Source: Enterobacter asburiae (GTDB taxonomy: Bacteria; Pseudomonadota; Gammaproteobacteria; Enterobacterales; Enterobacteriaceae). Taken from it: 64,000 nt of DNA. The notes beneath the pieces were generated by a model that did no database searches, was not told where the DNA came from, and saw only the letters and a program-made list of their open reading frames with translations. How positions within the stretch are numbered: position 1 is the stretch's first letter; every line of letters begins with the position of its first letter. The translations under genes were made by a program, and so were the position numbers. Below, one piece after another: positions 26,764 through 35,186 of this stretch. The DNA is taken from positions 806,001-870,000 of the forward strand of contig NZ_CP102247.1 of assembly GCF_024599655.1 (NCBI RefSeq), written 5' to 3'.

Positions 26764-26958
26764 TGCTCGTTCCCTTTAGTGGGTGAAAAACCGTGGTGGC
26801 GCAGAGGGCTACCTGATGCTGCACATTGTGGCCGCCCGGGGCTATCCTCTCAATGCACATTCCTGCCGATGTCTTGCCCATTTCTACAGAGCGCTGGAGA
26901 AAGCGCGGAAAAGCACGCACACTGTTAACGTCGTAAACCGTGCCCGGAGTAACGTAAT

Positions 26959-27858
26959 ATGAACCGTGAAGCGATCTGCCATCAGCTCACTGCGCAGATT
27001 AAGAGACTGATAGATAACGAAAATGGCGTCAGTGGCCTGCTTCCTGACATTCGCCTGCTTTATGGCACGCAGCCCGGGACGCGCACGCCGGTCATGTACC
27101 AGCCGGGCATCGTTTTTCTCTTCTCGGGCCATAAAATTGGCTATATCAACGAGCGCGTGTTCCGCTACGACACCAATGAATATCTGCTCCTGACAGTACC
27201 TTTACCCTTCGAATGTGAAACCTTCGCGACAGAGGCCGTTCCGCTGGCCGGTATTCGCGTCAACGTCGATATTCTTCAGCTGCAGGAGCTGCTGATGGAG
27301 ATAGGTGAAGACGAGTTCTTCCAGCCTTCGATGGCGTCGAGCGGGATTAACTCGGCGACGCTGTCGGAGGAGATCCTCTGCGCCATTGAGCGTCTGCTGG
27401 ACGTGATGGAGAGGCCGCTGGACGCGCGTATTCTGGGCAAGCAGATTATCCGCGAAATTCTCTACCATGTGCTGCTGGGCCCAGGGGGCGGGGCTTTACT
27501 GGCTCTGGTGAGCCGACAGACCCACTTCAGCCTGATAAGCCGCGTGCTCAAGCGTATTGAAAGCCAGTACACGGAAAATCTCAGCGTCGACCAGCTGGCG
27601 GCGGAAGCGAACATGAGCGTCTCGGCGTTTCACCATAATTTTAAATCGGTGACCAGCACCTCGCCGCTGCAGTACCTCAAAACCTACCGTTTGCATAAGG
27701 CGCGGATGCTGATGATCCACGACGGCATGAAGGCCAGCGCGGCGGCGATGCGGGTGGGTTACGAAAGCGCGTCGCAGTTCAGTAGGGAGTTTAAGCGCTA
27801 TTTCGGCGTTACGCCGGGAGAAGATGCATCACGCATCCGAACGATGCAGGGAGCCTGA
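26959..27858 (+). CDS. yqhC: AraC-family activator YqhC of the aldehyde-response operon
   Basis: Activates yqhD-dkgA in response to reactive aldehydes. 299 residues: an N-terminal AraC_N sensor (about 20-175; PVMYQPGIVFLFSGHKIGYINERVFRYD) and two C-terminal helix-turn-helix units (ENLSVDQLAAEANMSVSAFHHNFK; SAAAMRVGYESASQFSREFKRYFG). The ATG at 26959 gives MNREAICHQL, which matches the E. coli core start. It is divergent from yqhD, and the shared 195-bp gap should contain its binding sites, though I could not define a repeat with confidence. Confidence 0.95.
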   Translation: MNREAICHQLTAQIKRLIDNENGVSGLLPDIRLLYGTQPGTRTPVMYQPGIVFLFSGHKIGYINERVFRYDTNEYLLLTVPLPFECETFATEAVPLAGIRVNVDILQLQELLMEIGEDEFFQPSMASSGINSATLSEEILCAIERLLDVMERPLDARILGKQIIREILYHVLLGPGGGALLALVSRQTHFSLISRVLKRIESQYTENLSVDQLAAEANMSVSAFHHNFKSVTSTSPLQYLKTYRLHKARMLMIHDGMKASAAAMRVGYESASQFSREFKRYFGVTPGEDASRIRTMQGA

Positions 27859-27865
27859 CGAAAAA

Positions 27866-27900
27866 CGTAGGCCGGGTAAGCGATAGCGCCACCCGGCTTT
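27866..27900. repeat. Single REP-type element between yqhC and yghB
   Basis: A hairpin GCCGGGTAAGCG...CGCCACCCGGC followed by a short T run, between convergent genes. It probably also protects or terminates the yqhC transcript. Confidence 0.8.
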
Positions 27901-27906
27901 GTTGAA

Positions 27907-28566
27907 TTATGCGCTGCAGTACTTCTTCTTAATCACTACCGCAATAGTCCCCACCAGTCCCGCGACCAGCAGGAACATCGGCAGCACCATCAGGAAGGTC
28001 ATCACCTGATCTTCGTGGTGTTTCACAAAGGGGATCATATTCAGCGCGTAGCCGAGGGTGGTGACTACACCCACCCACAGCAGTGCGCTCAGCCAGTTGA
28101 AGAACTGGAAGCGGCGGTTTGACAGACCGGAAATGCCCGCCATCGTAGGCAGAAGCGTGCGAACAAACGCCAGGAAACGCCCCGCCAGCAGCGCCAGCAG
28201 GCCATGCCGGTCGAACATGCAGGTCGCACGCTGATGATATTTATGCGGCAGCTGCGCCAGCCAGCCTTTCACGACGCGGGTATTCCCCAGCCAGCGGCCC
28301 TGCAGATAGCTCAACCAGCAGCCCAGGCTGGCTGCGGAGGTGAGAATAACCATCGTTGACGTGAAGTCCATGACGCCTTTGCCGATTAACGCCCCGGCAA
28401 GTAAAAGCAGGCTGTCACCGGGTAAAAAAGAGGCTGGCAGTAATCCATTTTCCAGAAACAGAGTTGCGAACATCACGAGGTAAACGATACCGACGACGTG
28501 AGGATCCGCCAGCGCGGCAAAGTCGTGTTGCCAGAGCGCCGCGATAATATCTTGAATAACAGCCAT
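27907..28566 (-). CDS. yghB: DedA-family membrane protein YghB
   Basis: Inner-membrane DedA-family protein; in E. coli YghB and YqjA are jointly needed for proton-motive-force balance, division and drug tolerance. 219 residues with about five hydrophobic segments. It contains the family FLENGLLPASFLPGDSLLLLAG (about 37-58), with the membrane-embedded Glu39, and the arginine-rich GRFLAFVRTLLPTMAGIS block with the essential Arg residues. It is separated from metC, on the same strand, by 143 bp that hold no other gene. Confidence 0.96.
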   Translation of the reverse strand: MAVIQDIIAALWQHDFAALADPHVVGIVYLVMFATLFLENGLLPASFLPGDSLLLLAGALIGKGVMDFTSTMVILTSAASLGCWLSYLQGRWLGNTRVVKGWLAQLPHKYHQRATCMFDRHGLLALLAGRFLAFVRTLLPTMAGISGLSNRRFQFFNWLSALLWVGVVTTLGYALNMIPFVKHHEDQVMTFLMVLPMFLLVAGLVGTIAVVIKKKYCSA

Positions 28567-28709
28567 GGACTTTCCTGTGGAACAGCAGATATAGCGCTAT
28601 TGTACTCCCTTATTCGCCCGTCGGGTTTGATCCCGGGCGCAACTCATGCAGACTTTTCTGCTTGCGGTGTCCACAAAAGCGTCCAGGGAGTACATTTTCA
28701 GCCAGCACT

Positions 28710-29897
28710 CTACACGATACGCTCGAACCCTGCTGCTAAATCGGCAATCAGATCGTCAACATTTTCTAAACCGATATGCAGTCGAATCAGGGTACCGCTG
28801 AAGTCCACTTCTCCGCCGGGACGCAGAGCCGCAACCTGTTCCGGCTGGTTAGGCAGGATCAGGGATTCAAAACCGCCCCAGGAGTAGGCCATGCTGAAGA
28901 GGGTAAAATTATCCAGATAGCTCGCCAGCTCGTCGTTATTCAGCCGTTTTTTCAGCACGAACGAGAACAGCCCGCTGCTGCCCGTAAAGTCACGTTGCCA
29001 GAATTCGTGGCCTTTACTGCCCGGTAGCGCGGGGTGATTAACGCGCTCAACCAGCGGATGCTGCGCCAGCCATTCGGCCACTTTCAGGCTGCTTTTATGG
29101 TGCTGACGCAGGCGAACGCCCAGCGTGCGGATACCGCGGCTGGTCATGTAGGCCGTGTCCGCGTCCACCATCTGGCCCATCAGGTAGGCATTTTCACGCA
29201 GCTGATCCCAGCAGCGCGCGTTGGAGACCGCAGTGCCAATCATGCCGTCAGAGTGGCCTATCAGGTACTTCGTCGCCGCCTGAATCGAGATATCAATGTC
29301 GAATTCCAGCGCCTTAAATAGCACGCCTGCCGCCCAGGTATTGTCGATCATGATAATCGCCTCCGGCGCTTTGCTGCGCACGGCCTTCACGATGGCAGGG
29401 ACGTCGTGCACTTCCATGGTGAGTGACCCCGGAGATTCCAGGAACACAATGCGCGTGTTTGGCTGAATAAGTTCGGCAATGCCTTCACCGATCAGCGGGT
29501 CAAACCAGCCGGTGGTCACGCCGAGCTTGCTGAGGATTTTGGTGCAGAAGTCCTGGCTGGGCTCATAGGCGGTGTTGGTCATCAGGATGTGATCGCCCTG
29601 TTCCACAAACGCCAGAATGGTGTTGGCGACCGCCGCCGCGCCGCAGGGGAATAATGCGCAGCCCGCGCCGCCTTCCAGCTCGCACATCGCCTCCTGCAGA
29701 GAAAAATGGGTTAGCGTGCCGCGACGGCCATAAAACAGCCCGCCTTTCGCGCGGTTGCGCGTGGCGATTTTTTTCTCCTCAACGGTATCAAACACCAGCG
29801 AGGAGGCTCGTTGAATCACGCTGTTGACCGATCCCTGCGTATATTTTTTGCTGCGTCCTGCCTGTACCAGCGTGGTATCAAGATGCTTTTTTGTCAT
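28710..29897 (-). CDS. metC: Cystathionine beta-lyase MetC
   Basis: PLP enzyme converting cystathionine to homocysteine, pyruvate and ammonia in methionine synthesis. From the ATG at 29897 it has 395 residues, as in E. coli. The PLP lysine is Lys210 in QAATKYLIGHSD; Tyr56 and Tyr111 (active-site and ring-stacking positions) and the SRGIRTLGVRLRQH block are present. The upstream-open frame of 45 codons runs through the MetJ operator and is not real. It is divergent from exbB and controlled by a three-box MetJ operator at 29917-29940. Confidence 0.97.
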   Translation of the reverse strand: MTKKHLDTTLVQAGRSKKYTQGSVNSVIQRASSLVFDTVEEKKIATRNRAKGGLFYGRRGTLTHFSLQEAMCELEGGAGCALFPCGAAAVANTILAFVEQGDHILMTNTAYEPSQDFCTKILSKLGVTTGWFDPLIGEGIAELIQPNTRIVFLESPGSLTMEVHDVPAIVKAVRSKAPEAIIMIDNTWAAGVLFKALEFDIDISIQAATKYLIGHSDGMIGTAVSNARCWDQLRENAYLMGQMVDADTAYMTSRGIRTLGVRLRQHHKSSLKVAEWLAQHPLVERVNHPALPGSKGHEFWQRDFTGSSGLFSFVLKKRLNNDELASYLDNFTLFSMAYSWGGFESLILPNQPEQVAALRPGGEVDFSGTLIRLHIGLENVDDLIADLAAGFERIV

Positions 29898-29916
29898 GTT
29901 CGCTAACCCTGTTTTT

Positions 29917-29940
29917 ATACGTCTGGACGTCCAGACTACC
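29917..29940 (-). promoter_or_regulatory. MetJ operator: three tandem met boxes before metC
   Basis: Read on the minus strand the three adjacent octamers are GGTAGTCT, GGACGTCC and AGACGTAT; against AGACGTCT they match 5, 6 and 7 of 8 positions. The array ends 19 bp upstream of the metC start. MetJ repression of metC with S-adenosylmethionine as corepressor is established in E. coli. Confidence 0.85.
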
Positions 29941-30066
29941 ACGATTGAAAAAAACTGCACCCCGAGGCTTATCGAATAAGCAGAAAATATTAGCAAAAAT
30001 TCGCATAAGAAATTTTTACTGCGTAAGCGCAAGGAAAGTGAACGAAAATTGCGGCACCATGTAAAT

Positions 30067-30085
30067 ACTAATGAGAACGACTATC
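30067..30085 (+). promoter_or_regulatory. Fur-box-like sequence before exbB
   Basis: ACTAATGAGAACGACTATC matches the Fur consensus at 13 of 19 positions. It lies about 65 bp upstream of the exbB GTG. exbBD is a Fur-repressed operon in E. coli. Confidence 0.7.
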
Positions 30086-30148
30086 AATTCGACGACGTTT
30101 TGATATTATTACGCTCAGATTTTGTGATTTGCGTCCTGGAGATACAGA

Positions 30149-30880
30149 GTGGGTAATAATTTGATGCAGACGGATCTCTCCGTTTGGGGCATGTATCAGC
30201 ATGCTGACATCGTGGTTAAGATTGTGATGATCGGCCTGATTCTGGCGTCCGTTGTCACCTGGGCTATCTTCTTCAGCAAGAGCGCCGAGCTGCTTTCGCA
30301 GAAGCGCCGCCTTAAGCGCGAACAGCAGCAGCTGGCCGAAGCCCGCTCTCTGGATCAGGCTTCTGATATGACCTCATCCTTCCACGCGAAAAGCCTGACC
30401 AGCATGTTAGTTAATGAAGCACAGAACGAGCTGGAACTCTCCGCAGGCAGTGAAGATAACGAAGGCATTAAAGAGCGTACCGGTTTCCGCCTGGAGCGTC
30501 GCGTTGCGGCCGTGGGGCGCCATATGGGCCGCGGCAATGGTTATCTGGCGACCATCGGTGCGATTTCTCCGTTCGTCGGCCTGTTCGGTACGGTCTGGGG
30601 CATCATGAACAGCTTTATCGGTATCGCGCAGACTCAAACGACTAACCTGGCGGTCGTGGCGCCGGGCATCGCGGAAGCGCTGCTGGCGACGGCAATCGGT
30701 CTGGTTGCGGCTATCCCGGCGGTGGTTATCTACAACATCTTCGCGCGTATGATTGGCAGCTACAAAGCCACGCTGGGTGACGTTGCCGCGCAGGTTTTGC
30801 TGCTGCAAAGTCGCGATCTCGACCTGAATGCCAGCTCGGTTAAGCCGGTGCATGCGGCGTCTAAACTGCGCGTAGGTTGA
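30149..30880 (+). CDS. exbB: TonB-system energiser ExbB
   Basis: Inner-membrane proton-channel scaffold of the ExbB5-ExbD2-TonB motor. 243 residues; starts with GTG at 30149 (MGNNLMQTDLSVWGMY), the same start as in E. coli. TM1 lies about 23-43, with a large cytoplasmic loop, then TM2 and TM3 with GNGYLATIGAISPFVGLFGTVWGIM and APGIAEALLATAIGLVAAIPAVVIYN, whose Thr and Glu line the proton path. It is followed four bases later by exbD and preceded by a Fur-like box. It would power the siderophore receptor at 6.6-8.8 kb among others. Confidence 0.97.
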   Translation: MGNNLMQTDLSVWGMYQHADIVVKIVMIGLILASVVTWAIFFSKSAELLSQKRRLKREQQQLAEARSLDQASDMTSSFHAKSLTSMLVNEAQNELELSAGSEDNEGIKERTGFRLERRVAAVGRHMGRGNGYLATIGAISPFVGLFGTVWGIMNSFIGIAQTQTTNLAVVAPGIAEALLATAIGLVAAIPAVVIYNIFARMIGSYKATLGDVAAQVLLLQSRDLDLNASSVKPVHAASKLRVG

Positions 30881-30884
30881 TTGT

Positions 30885-31310
30885 ATGGCGATGCGTCTAA
30901 ACGAAAATCTGGACGATAACGGCGAAATGCATGAAATCAACGTGACGCCGTTTATCGACGTTATGTTGGTTCTGCTGATTATCTTCATGGTAGCTGCGCC
31001 GCTGGCGACGGTGGATGTGAAGGTGAATCTGCCTGCCTCTTCCAGCCAGCCCCAGCCGCGCCCGGAGAAGCCTATCTACCTGTCGGTGAAGGCGGATAAA
31101 TCCATGTTCCTTGGGAACGACCCGGTGACGGCCGACTCCGTCATCCCGGCGCTGGAGCAGCTTACCGGCGGTAAGAAAGACACCACGGTCTTCTTCCGTG
31201 CGGATAAAACCGTTGATTATGAAACCATGATGAAGGTAATGGACACGCTGCATCAGGCGGGTTACCTGAAGATTGGACTGGTCGGCGAAGAGAAAGCGTC
31301 CTCGAAGTGA
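30885..31310 (+). CDS. exbD: TonB-system energiser ExbD
   Basis: 141-residue partner of ExbB with one membrane helix carrying the essential proton-responsive Asp in NVTPFIDVMLVLLIIFMVAAPLA (Asp25), then a periplasmic domain ending QAGYLKIGLVGEE. Length equals E. coli ExbD. It is transcribed with exbB and ends at a hairpin terminator. Confidence 0.97.
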   Translation: MAMRLNENLDDNGEMHEINVTPFIDVMLVLLIIFMVAAPLATVDVKVNLPASSSQPQPRPEKPIYLSVKADKSMFLGNDPVTADSVIPALEQLTGGKKDTTVFFRADKTVDYETMMKVMDTLHQAGYLKIGLVGEEKASSK

Positions 31311-31313
31311 TAA

Positions 31314-31340
31314 AGAAGCTGGCGAAAGCCGGCTTTTTTG
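31314..31340 (+). terminator. Terminator of exbBD
   Basis: Stem AAGCTGGC / GCCGGCTT (one G-T pair) with a GAAA tetraloop, followed by T6, just after the exbD stop. Confidence 0.88.
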
Positions 31341-31584
31341 TTTGTTGCTATGTTAAATCGTTATTATTTTCTGCTGTATATCCCCATTCTTCATATTTAT
31401 TTATCAATAAAGCCATAATTAATAATCCATTGATAGTTAAGTAAATATCAGTATTCGGCTGCGCCATTAAAATATATCGTTTGCTGAAATGGCGTCGTGG
31501 AATATCCCCACTACGCTTAAAAAAGATAATAAAAAACAGACCTTCTTCGAAGGATCTTTTCACCTGCACAGCAAGAGACTCCCT

Positions 31585-33036
31585 ATGGCTACGATGACAT
31601 GGCTGTATCCGCACGCGCCTCAAAACGACCAGTTTTCGCTTTCCTCAATTCGACGACGCGCCGACAGGCTCATTCTGGTGCTTATCTGGTCGCTGTGGGG
31701 GATCTCGCTGGGTGTCGGATATATGAACGAGAATATTGTGCAGGGGGCTATTGTCGGTACCTCTCTGGCCAGTCTATCGACGCTGCTGACACTGCTGTTT
31801 CCCGGCGCGCTGCTGCTCCGCTTGAGCTCTGCGTTTGTGCTAATGGCCTTTTCCGCGTTGCTCATTCATCTGGGCGAGGGGGAAACCGAATACCATTTCT
31901 CAGTTTTCGTCCTGCTTTCCGCGCTGCTTGCCTGGCGAGACTGGCGGCCCCTGGTGATGGGGGCGGCGGTCATCGCGTTACATCATCTGGTGTTTAACTA
32001 TCTGCAGGAGAACGACCTTTACGGCGTCGTGGTGTTCATGCACACCGGCTTTCATATGGTGGTTTTTCATGGTCTGTTTGTGGTGGTCCAGACCGCGATC
32101 CTGGTCCTGCTGGCGATACGAATGGAGCAGGACGCCCGCTCTGCGAGCGAGGTGGCAGGGCTCGCGGGCGTGATTAACCGCGAACCTGGGTACCTCACGC
32201 TTGCCGTCGATGCGGTGCCTGCAGAGTCTCCTTTTGCCCGCACGTTCAGCCTGACGCTTGGCACCATGCGCGCCACGCTTGAGCAGGTCAGCGCCAATAT
32301 TGGGCAACTGCTGGAGGCATCCCGCGCGTTAGGACAGCGCAACAGCGCGCTGTCGGAACGTACCGATCACCAGGCAAGTTCGCTGGCAACGGCGGCCAGT
32401 GCGATGGAACAGTTAAGGGCCGTCGCTACCCTGACCAGTGAAAAAGCCAGTCAGGTCAGGGAGGTGGCGTTCAGCACCAGTAACGTGGCGGAGCAGGGGG
32501 GGCATAACGTACGGCAGGCGATTGCAGCGATGGAGCACATTCGCGAGGAGTCGCAGCGTATTTACGCCATTCTGGAGCTGATCGACGGGATTGCGTTCCA
32601 GACAAATATTCTGTCGCTCAACGCCTCGGTCGAGGCTGCAAGAGCGGGCGAACATGGTAAAGGCTTTGCTGTGGTTGCCTCAGAAGTGCGTGTATTGGCC
32701 CAGCGCAGCGAGGGGGCGGCAAAAGATATCCGCCAGCTTCTGACCACATCGCAGGCGACCACGCTGCAGGGCGTCGAACAGGTTGAGCACGCCGGTATGA
32801 CAATGAAGTCGATCATTGAGAGTATCGAAGGGCTTCGCTCTCTGCTGGAAGAGCTGTCGCAGATGAGCGAGCAGCAGCGGGCAAGCATTGCGCAGATGAA
32901 CGATAGCATTGCCAGCATCGATGCCAGCGTGCAGGAGAATGTGCGTCACGTTGCGCAAACATTGCAGGTGGCCGACGCGCAGCGGCAGCAGACGGGTCAG
33001 TTAAAAGAGGCGATTGCCGTATTCAGATTTAACTAG
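31585..33036 (+). CDS. Methyl-accepting chemotaxis protein with an all-membrane N-terminal sensor
   Basis: A chemoreceptor of 483 residues from the ATG at 31585. About six hydrophobic helices (residues 28-175) replace the usual periplasmic ligand domain. The membrane part is rich in histidines, including ALHHLVFNY and FMHTGFHMVVFHGLF. The cytoplasmic part has the conserved hairpin tip IDGIAFQTNILSLNASVEAARAGEHGKGFAVVA. There is no C-terminal CheR-tethering pentapeptide (it ends AVFRFN). An in-frame start at 31489 would add 32 residues but has no ribosome site and runs through a small CCTTC-TTC-GAAGG hairpin. It may sense a membrane-accessible or redox/metal signal; that is inference. It overlaps the convergent gene by four bases. 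Confidence 0.85.
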   Translation: MATMTWLYPHAPQNDQFSLSSIRRRADRLILVLIWSLWGISLGVGYMNENIVQGAIVGTSLASLSTLLTLLFPGALLLRLSSAFVLMAFSALLIHLGEGETEYHFSVFVLLSALLAWRDWRPLVMGAAVIALHHLVFNYLQENDLYGVVVFMHTGFHMVVFHGLFVVVQTAILVLLAIRMEQDARSASEVAGLAGVINREPGYLTLAVDAVPAESPFARTFSLTLGTMRATLEQVSANIGQLLEASRALGQRNSALSERTDHQASSLATAASAMEQLRAVATLTSEKASQVREVAFSTSNVAEQGGHNVRQAIAAMEHIREESQRIYAILELIDGIAFQTNILSLNASVEAARAGEHGKGFAVVASEVRVLAQRSEGAAKDIRQLLTTSQATTLQGVEQVEHAGMTMKSIIESIEGLRSLLEELSQMSEQQRASIAQMNDSIASIDASVQENVRHVAQTLQVADAQRQQTGQLKEAIAVFRFN

Positions 33037-33482
33037 CTTTTTGGTTCGGAGGGGGCGCTGGTGCCAGACGCCAGCGCGTCCTCATCCAGCGCAACGCAGG
33101 TGACGTTTGAAGTACGGTACTCACCGTCTGACAGCTTGCGCGTCAGGCGCAGGGTGGCGATTTCTCTGGCAAGCAGATACTGATAATTGGCCTCAAGACG
33201 TCCGAGAAGCTTCTCTTTCAGTTCTGGCCGCTGTTCAATGATGGCGTTCATCACGGCACCGTAAATTTCTTCTTTGACCTGTAGCGGATAAATATCGCGG
33301 CGATTCTGCCATTTCAGACGAACCAGCGTCGCCGGGATCGATACCAGGTCTTGTGTAATACGCGTCATCTCGTCATTTTTTGTGTTTCTTAGTGCGTCGA
33401 GATTTTGCTTTAAGATAAATTCATCACTTTTTTTATCATCTAAAGTCAAATAAACGTCGTTATTTTTAACTTCTTTTTTCAC
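33033..33482 (-). CDS. Hypothetical protein, second gene of an unknown pair
   Basis: I do not recognise this family. The 149-residue product is soluble, strongly charged and mostly helical by pattern (KKEVKNNDVYLTLDDKKSDEF, then LGRLEANYQYLLAREIATLRLTRKL), with a Ser/Pro-rich end. It starts with GTG at 33482, one base after the stop of the upstream gene, so the two are coupled. It converges on the chemoreceptor gene with a four-base overlap. Its first half is AT-rich relative to the surroundings. It could be a partner of the preceding gene product; no enzymatic motif is visible. Confidence 0.7.
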   Translation of the reverse strand: MKKEVKNNDVYLTLDDKKSDEFILKQNLDALRNTKNDEMTRITQDLVSIPATLVRLKWQNRRDIYPLQVKEEIYGAVMNAIIEQRPELKEKLLGRLEANYQYLLAREIATLRLTRKLSDGEYRTSNVTCVALDEDALASGTSAPSEPKS

Positions 33483-33483
33483 G

Positions 33484-33888
33484 TTAATCTTCCCCCAGGC
33501 TATAAAAAATTGGGTTGTTTTTCTCGCGTGTAATTAAGTTAAGCCAAATTTCATTGCCCGCCTCATTAATTTCTTCGGTTTTTTCGGCTATTATTTGACT
33601 TAGTTTCTGGGCATCTATTTCACCTTCGGCCTGCAGGTCATTCAGCAGGTGGACAAAGGCTTCGATTTTTATGGCGCGAAATAAGCGGTCTTTTATATGG
33701 CGATCGTGCTCTTCCAGCAACATATTTCGGGATTTGCCAGTTCGGGAAACACCAATTAATATATCGGGCTCGAAATCAGAGAGCTTTCTTTTCCCCTGAG
33801 TGAAACTGGCCTCTTTTTCTGCTTCCGTCGGTTGCTGTTCCACAGGCGTGATGTGGTACTTAGCCGGGACGAGATAGTCGGGCAGCAT
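33484..33888 (-). CDS. Hypothetical protein, first gene of an unknown pair
   Basis: Not recognised. 134 residues, soluble, with a Pro-rich start (MLPDYLVPAKYHITPVEQQP) and a charged helical body (DRHIKDRLFRAIKIEAFVHLLNDLQAEGEIDAQKLSQIIAEKTEEI). A good ribosome site (AAAGGAAA) precedes the ATG at 33888. There is no signal peptide, membrane helix, zinc motif or nucleotide loop. It is divergent from the membrane-anchored unknown gene at 33992 across 103 bp. Confidence 0.7.
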   Translation of the reverse strand: MLPDYLVPAKYHITPVEQQPTEAEKEASFTQGKRKLSDFEPDILIGVSRTGKSRNMLLEEHDRHIKDRLFRAIKIEAFVHLLNDLQAEGEIDAQKLSQIIAEKTEEINEAGNEIWLNLITREKNNPIFYSLGED

Positions 33889-33991
33889 TTTTAATTTCCT
33901 TTAATTTCAACAGGGTGGGGTTGGTAAAGGCGTGAGATTCGTTGACAATATCATGAGGCAATTTTAAAATCAAAAAAAATGGAGCCTACCC

Positions 33992-34495
33992 ATGAACAGC
34001 ATCTTTTTTACGGTCATCACATTACTATTACTGACCGCTGGTGTTCTTTTATTGATGCAGGAGTTCAATAAAACGAAAGTGTCGAAAGACACCAGTGAAC
34101 CCCCGCAACCTGAACTGATGACAAAAGAGGAAGGTGAAGACCATTTCTCTGTATTGATGAACTCCGTTACGCCTGTCTGGTACTGGCGGGTGAACCACGA
34201 ATATATCGACTTTTTACACGCGACAATTAAACGCATGAAAATGTCGGAAATTAATGACACGCCCGGTCTGTTTGAGGCGCAGCGTCGCTGTAGCGACCTG
34301 AATTCAGCAGTGTATAAATATTATGACAATATCAAAAAGCGCTGTCTTAACGGCGAGAAGGTCTCTTATTCCGATCTGGACGTATTAAATTTGCGGCAGT
34401 GTTTTCGTGAGTTCAGCCTGGAAGCCTATCCTGAGCTGGTGGCGCTTGTCTGGCCGGAGTACGCACGTCCCGAGGTTAACCCGGACAACGTCTGA
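33992..34495 (+). CDS. Hypothetical membrane-anchored protein
   Basis: Not recognised. 167 residues: one N-terminal hydrophobic helix (MNSIFFTVITLLLLTAGVLLLM) with no signal-peptidase site, so probably a signal anchor, then a soluble mixed-charge domain with aromatic clusters (VWYWRVNHEYIDFLHATIKRMKM) and two cysteines near RRCSDLN and KKRCLNG. The ribosome site GGAG lies eight bases before the ATG. It is divergent from the unknown two-gene operon and upstream of yqhA. AT content is higher than in neighbouring backbone genes. Confidence 0.72.
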   Translation: MNSIFFTVITLLLLTAGVLLLMQEFNKTKVSKDTSEPPQPELMTKEEGEDHFSVLMNSVTPVWYWRVNHEYIDFLHATIKRMKMSEINDTPGLFEAQRRCSDLNSAVYKYYDNIKKRCLNGEKVSYSDLDVLNLRQCFREFSLEAYPELVALVWPEYARPEVNPDNV

Positions 34496-34576
34496 GTGAC
34501 GTACCGTTGAGTTATTGCAAACAGTCAGCGCCGTTGAGATATACTGGGCGCTGGTTTCTTTTGCAAACAGGACTTT

Positions 34577-35065
34577 ATGGAACGCTTTTTTGAAAATGCC
34601 ATGTACGCCTCTCGCTGGATACTGGCCCCCGTCTATTTTGGCCTTTCGCTGGCACTTGTCGCGCTGACGATTAAGTTCTTTCAGGAAATCTGGCATGTTC
34701 TGCCGAACATTTTTTCCATTGCCGAAGCGGATTTGATTCTGGTTCTGCTGTCGCTGGTGGATATGACCCTGGTGGGCGGGCTGCTGGTGATGGTGATGTT
34801 CTCCGGCTACGAGAATTTTGTCTCCCAGCTTGATATCGACGAGCGTAAAGAGAAGCTCAGCTGGCTCGGCAAAATGGATGCTTCGTCGCTGAAGAATAAG
34901 GTGGCCGCGTCGATTGTGGCGATCTCCTCTATCCACCTGTTGCGCGTGTTTATGGACGCGAAGAACGTGCCGGATAACAAACTGATGTGGTACGTCATCA
35001 TCCACCTGACGTTTGTGCTGTCTGCGTTTGTGATGGGGTATCTGGATAAGATCAGTAAGAAGTAA
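34577..35065 (+). CDS. yqhA: UPF0114 membrane protein YqhA
   Basis: Inner-membrane protein of unknown function. 162 residues with about four hydrophobic segments: RWILAPVYFGLSLALVALTIKF, LILVLLSLVDMTLVGGLLVMVMFSGYENFVS, VAASIVAISSIHLLRVF and LMWYVIIHLTFVLSAFVMGYLD. These phrases are the UPF0114 family pattern and the N-terminal MERFFENAMYASRW matches E. coli. In E. coli it lies near exbD; here a chemoreceptor and three unknown genes separate them. Confidence 0.95.
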   Translation: MERFFENAMYASRWILAPVYFGLSLALVALTIKFFQEIWHVLPNIFSIAEADLILVLLSLVDMTLVGGLLVMVMFSGYENFVSQLDIDERKEKLSWLGKMDASSLKNKVAASIVAISSIHLLRVFMDAKNVPDNKLMWYVIIHLTFVLSAFVMGYLDKISKK

Positions 35066-35075
35066 AGTACACTTA

Positions 35076-35170
35076 CCCCTCACCCTAACCCTCTCCCCAA
35101 AGGGGAGAGGGGACTGCTCGGTGCGGCCTTTCTCCCTCTCCCCTTTGGGGAGAGGGCGGGGTGAGGGGGG
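35076..35170. repeat. Long intergenic inverted repeat (CCCCTCACCC family), copy 1
   Basis: A nested inverted repeat: outer arms CCCCTCACCC / GGGTGAGGGG, and inner arms CCCTCTCCCC-AAA-GGGGAGAGGG and CCCTCTCCCCTTTGGGGAGAGGG, each itself palindromic. It fills the gap between convergent yqhA and gpr. A close copy lies at 59955-60050, so this is a dispersed element that can fold into two hairpins, probably ending both transcripts. Confidence 0.88.
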
Positions 35171-35186
35171 AGGGCATCAGACCGCA

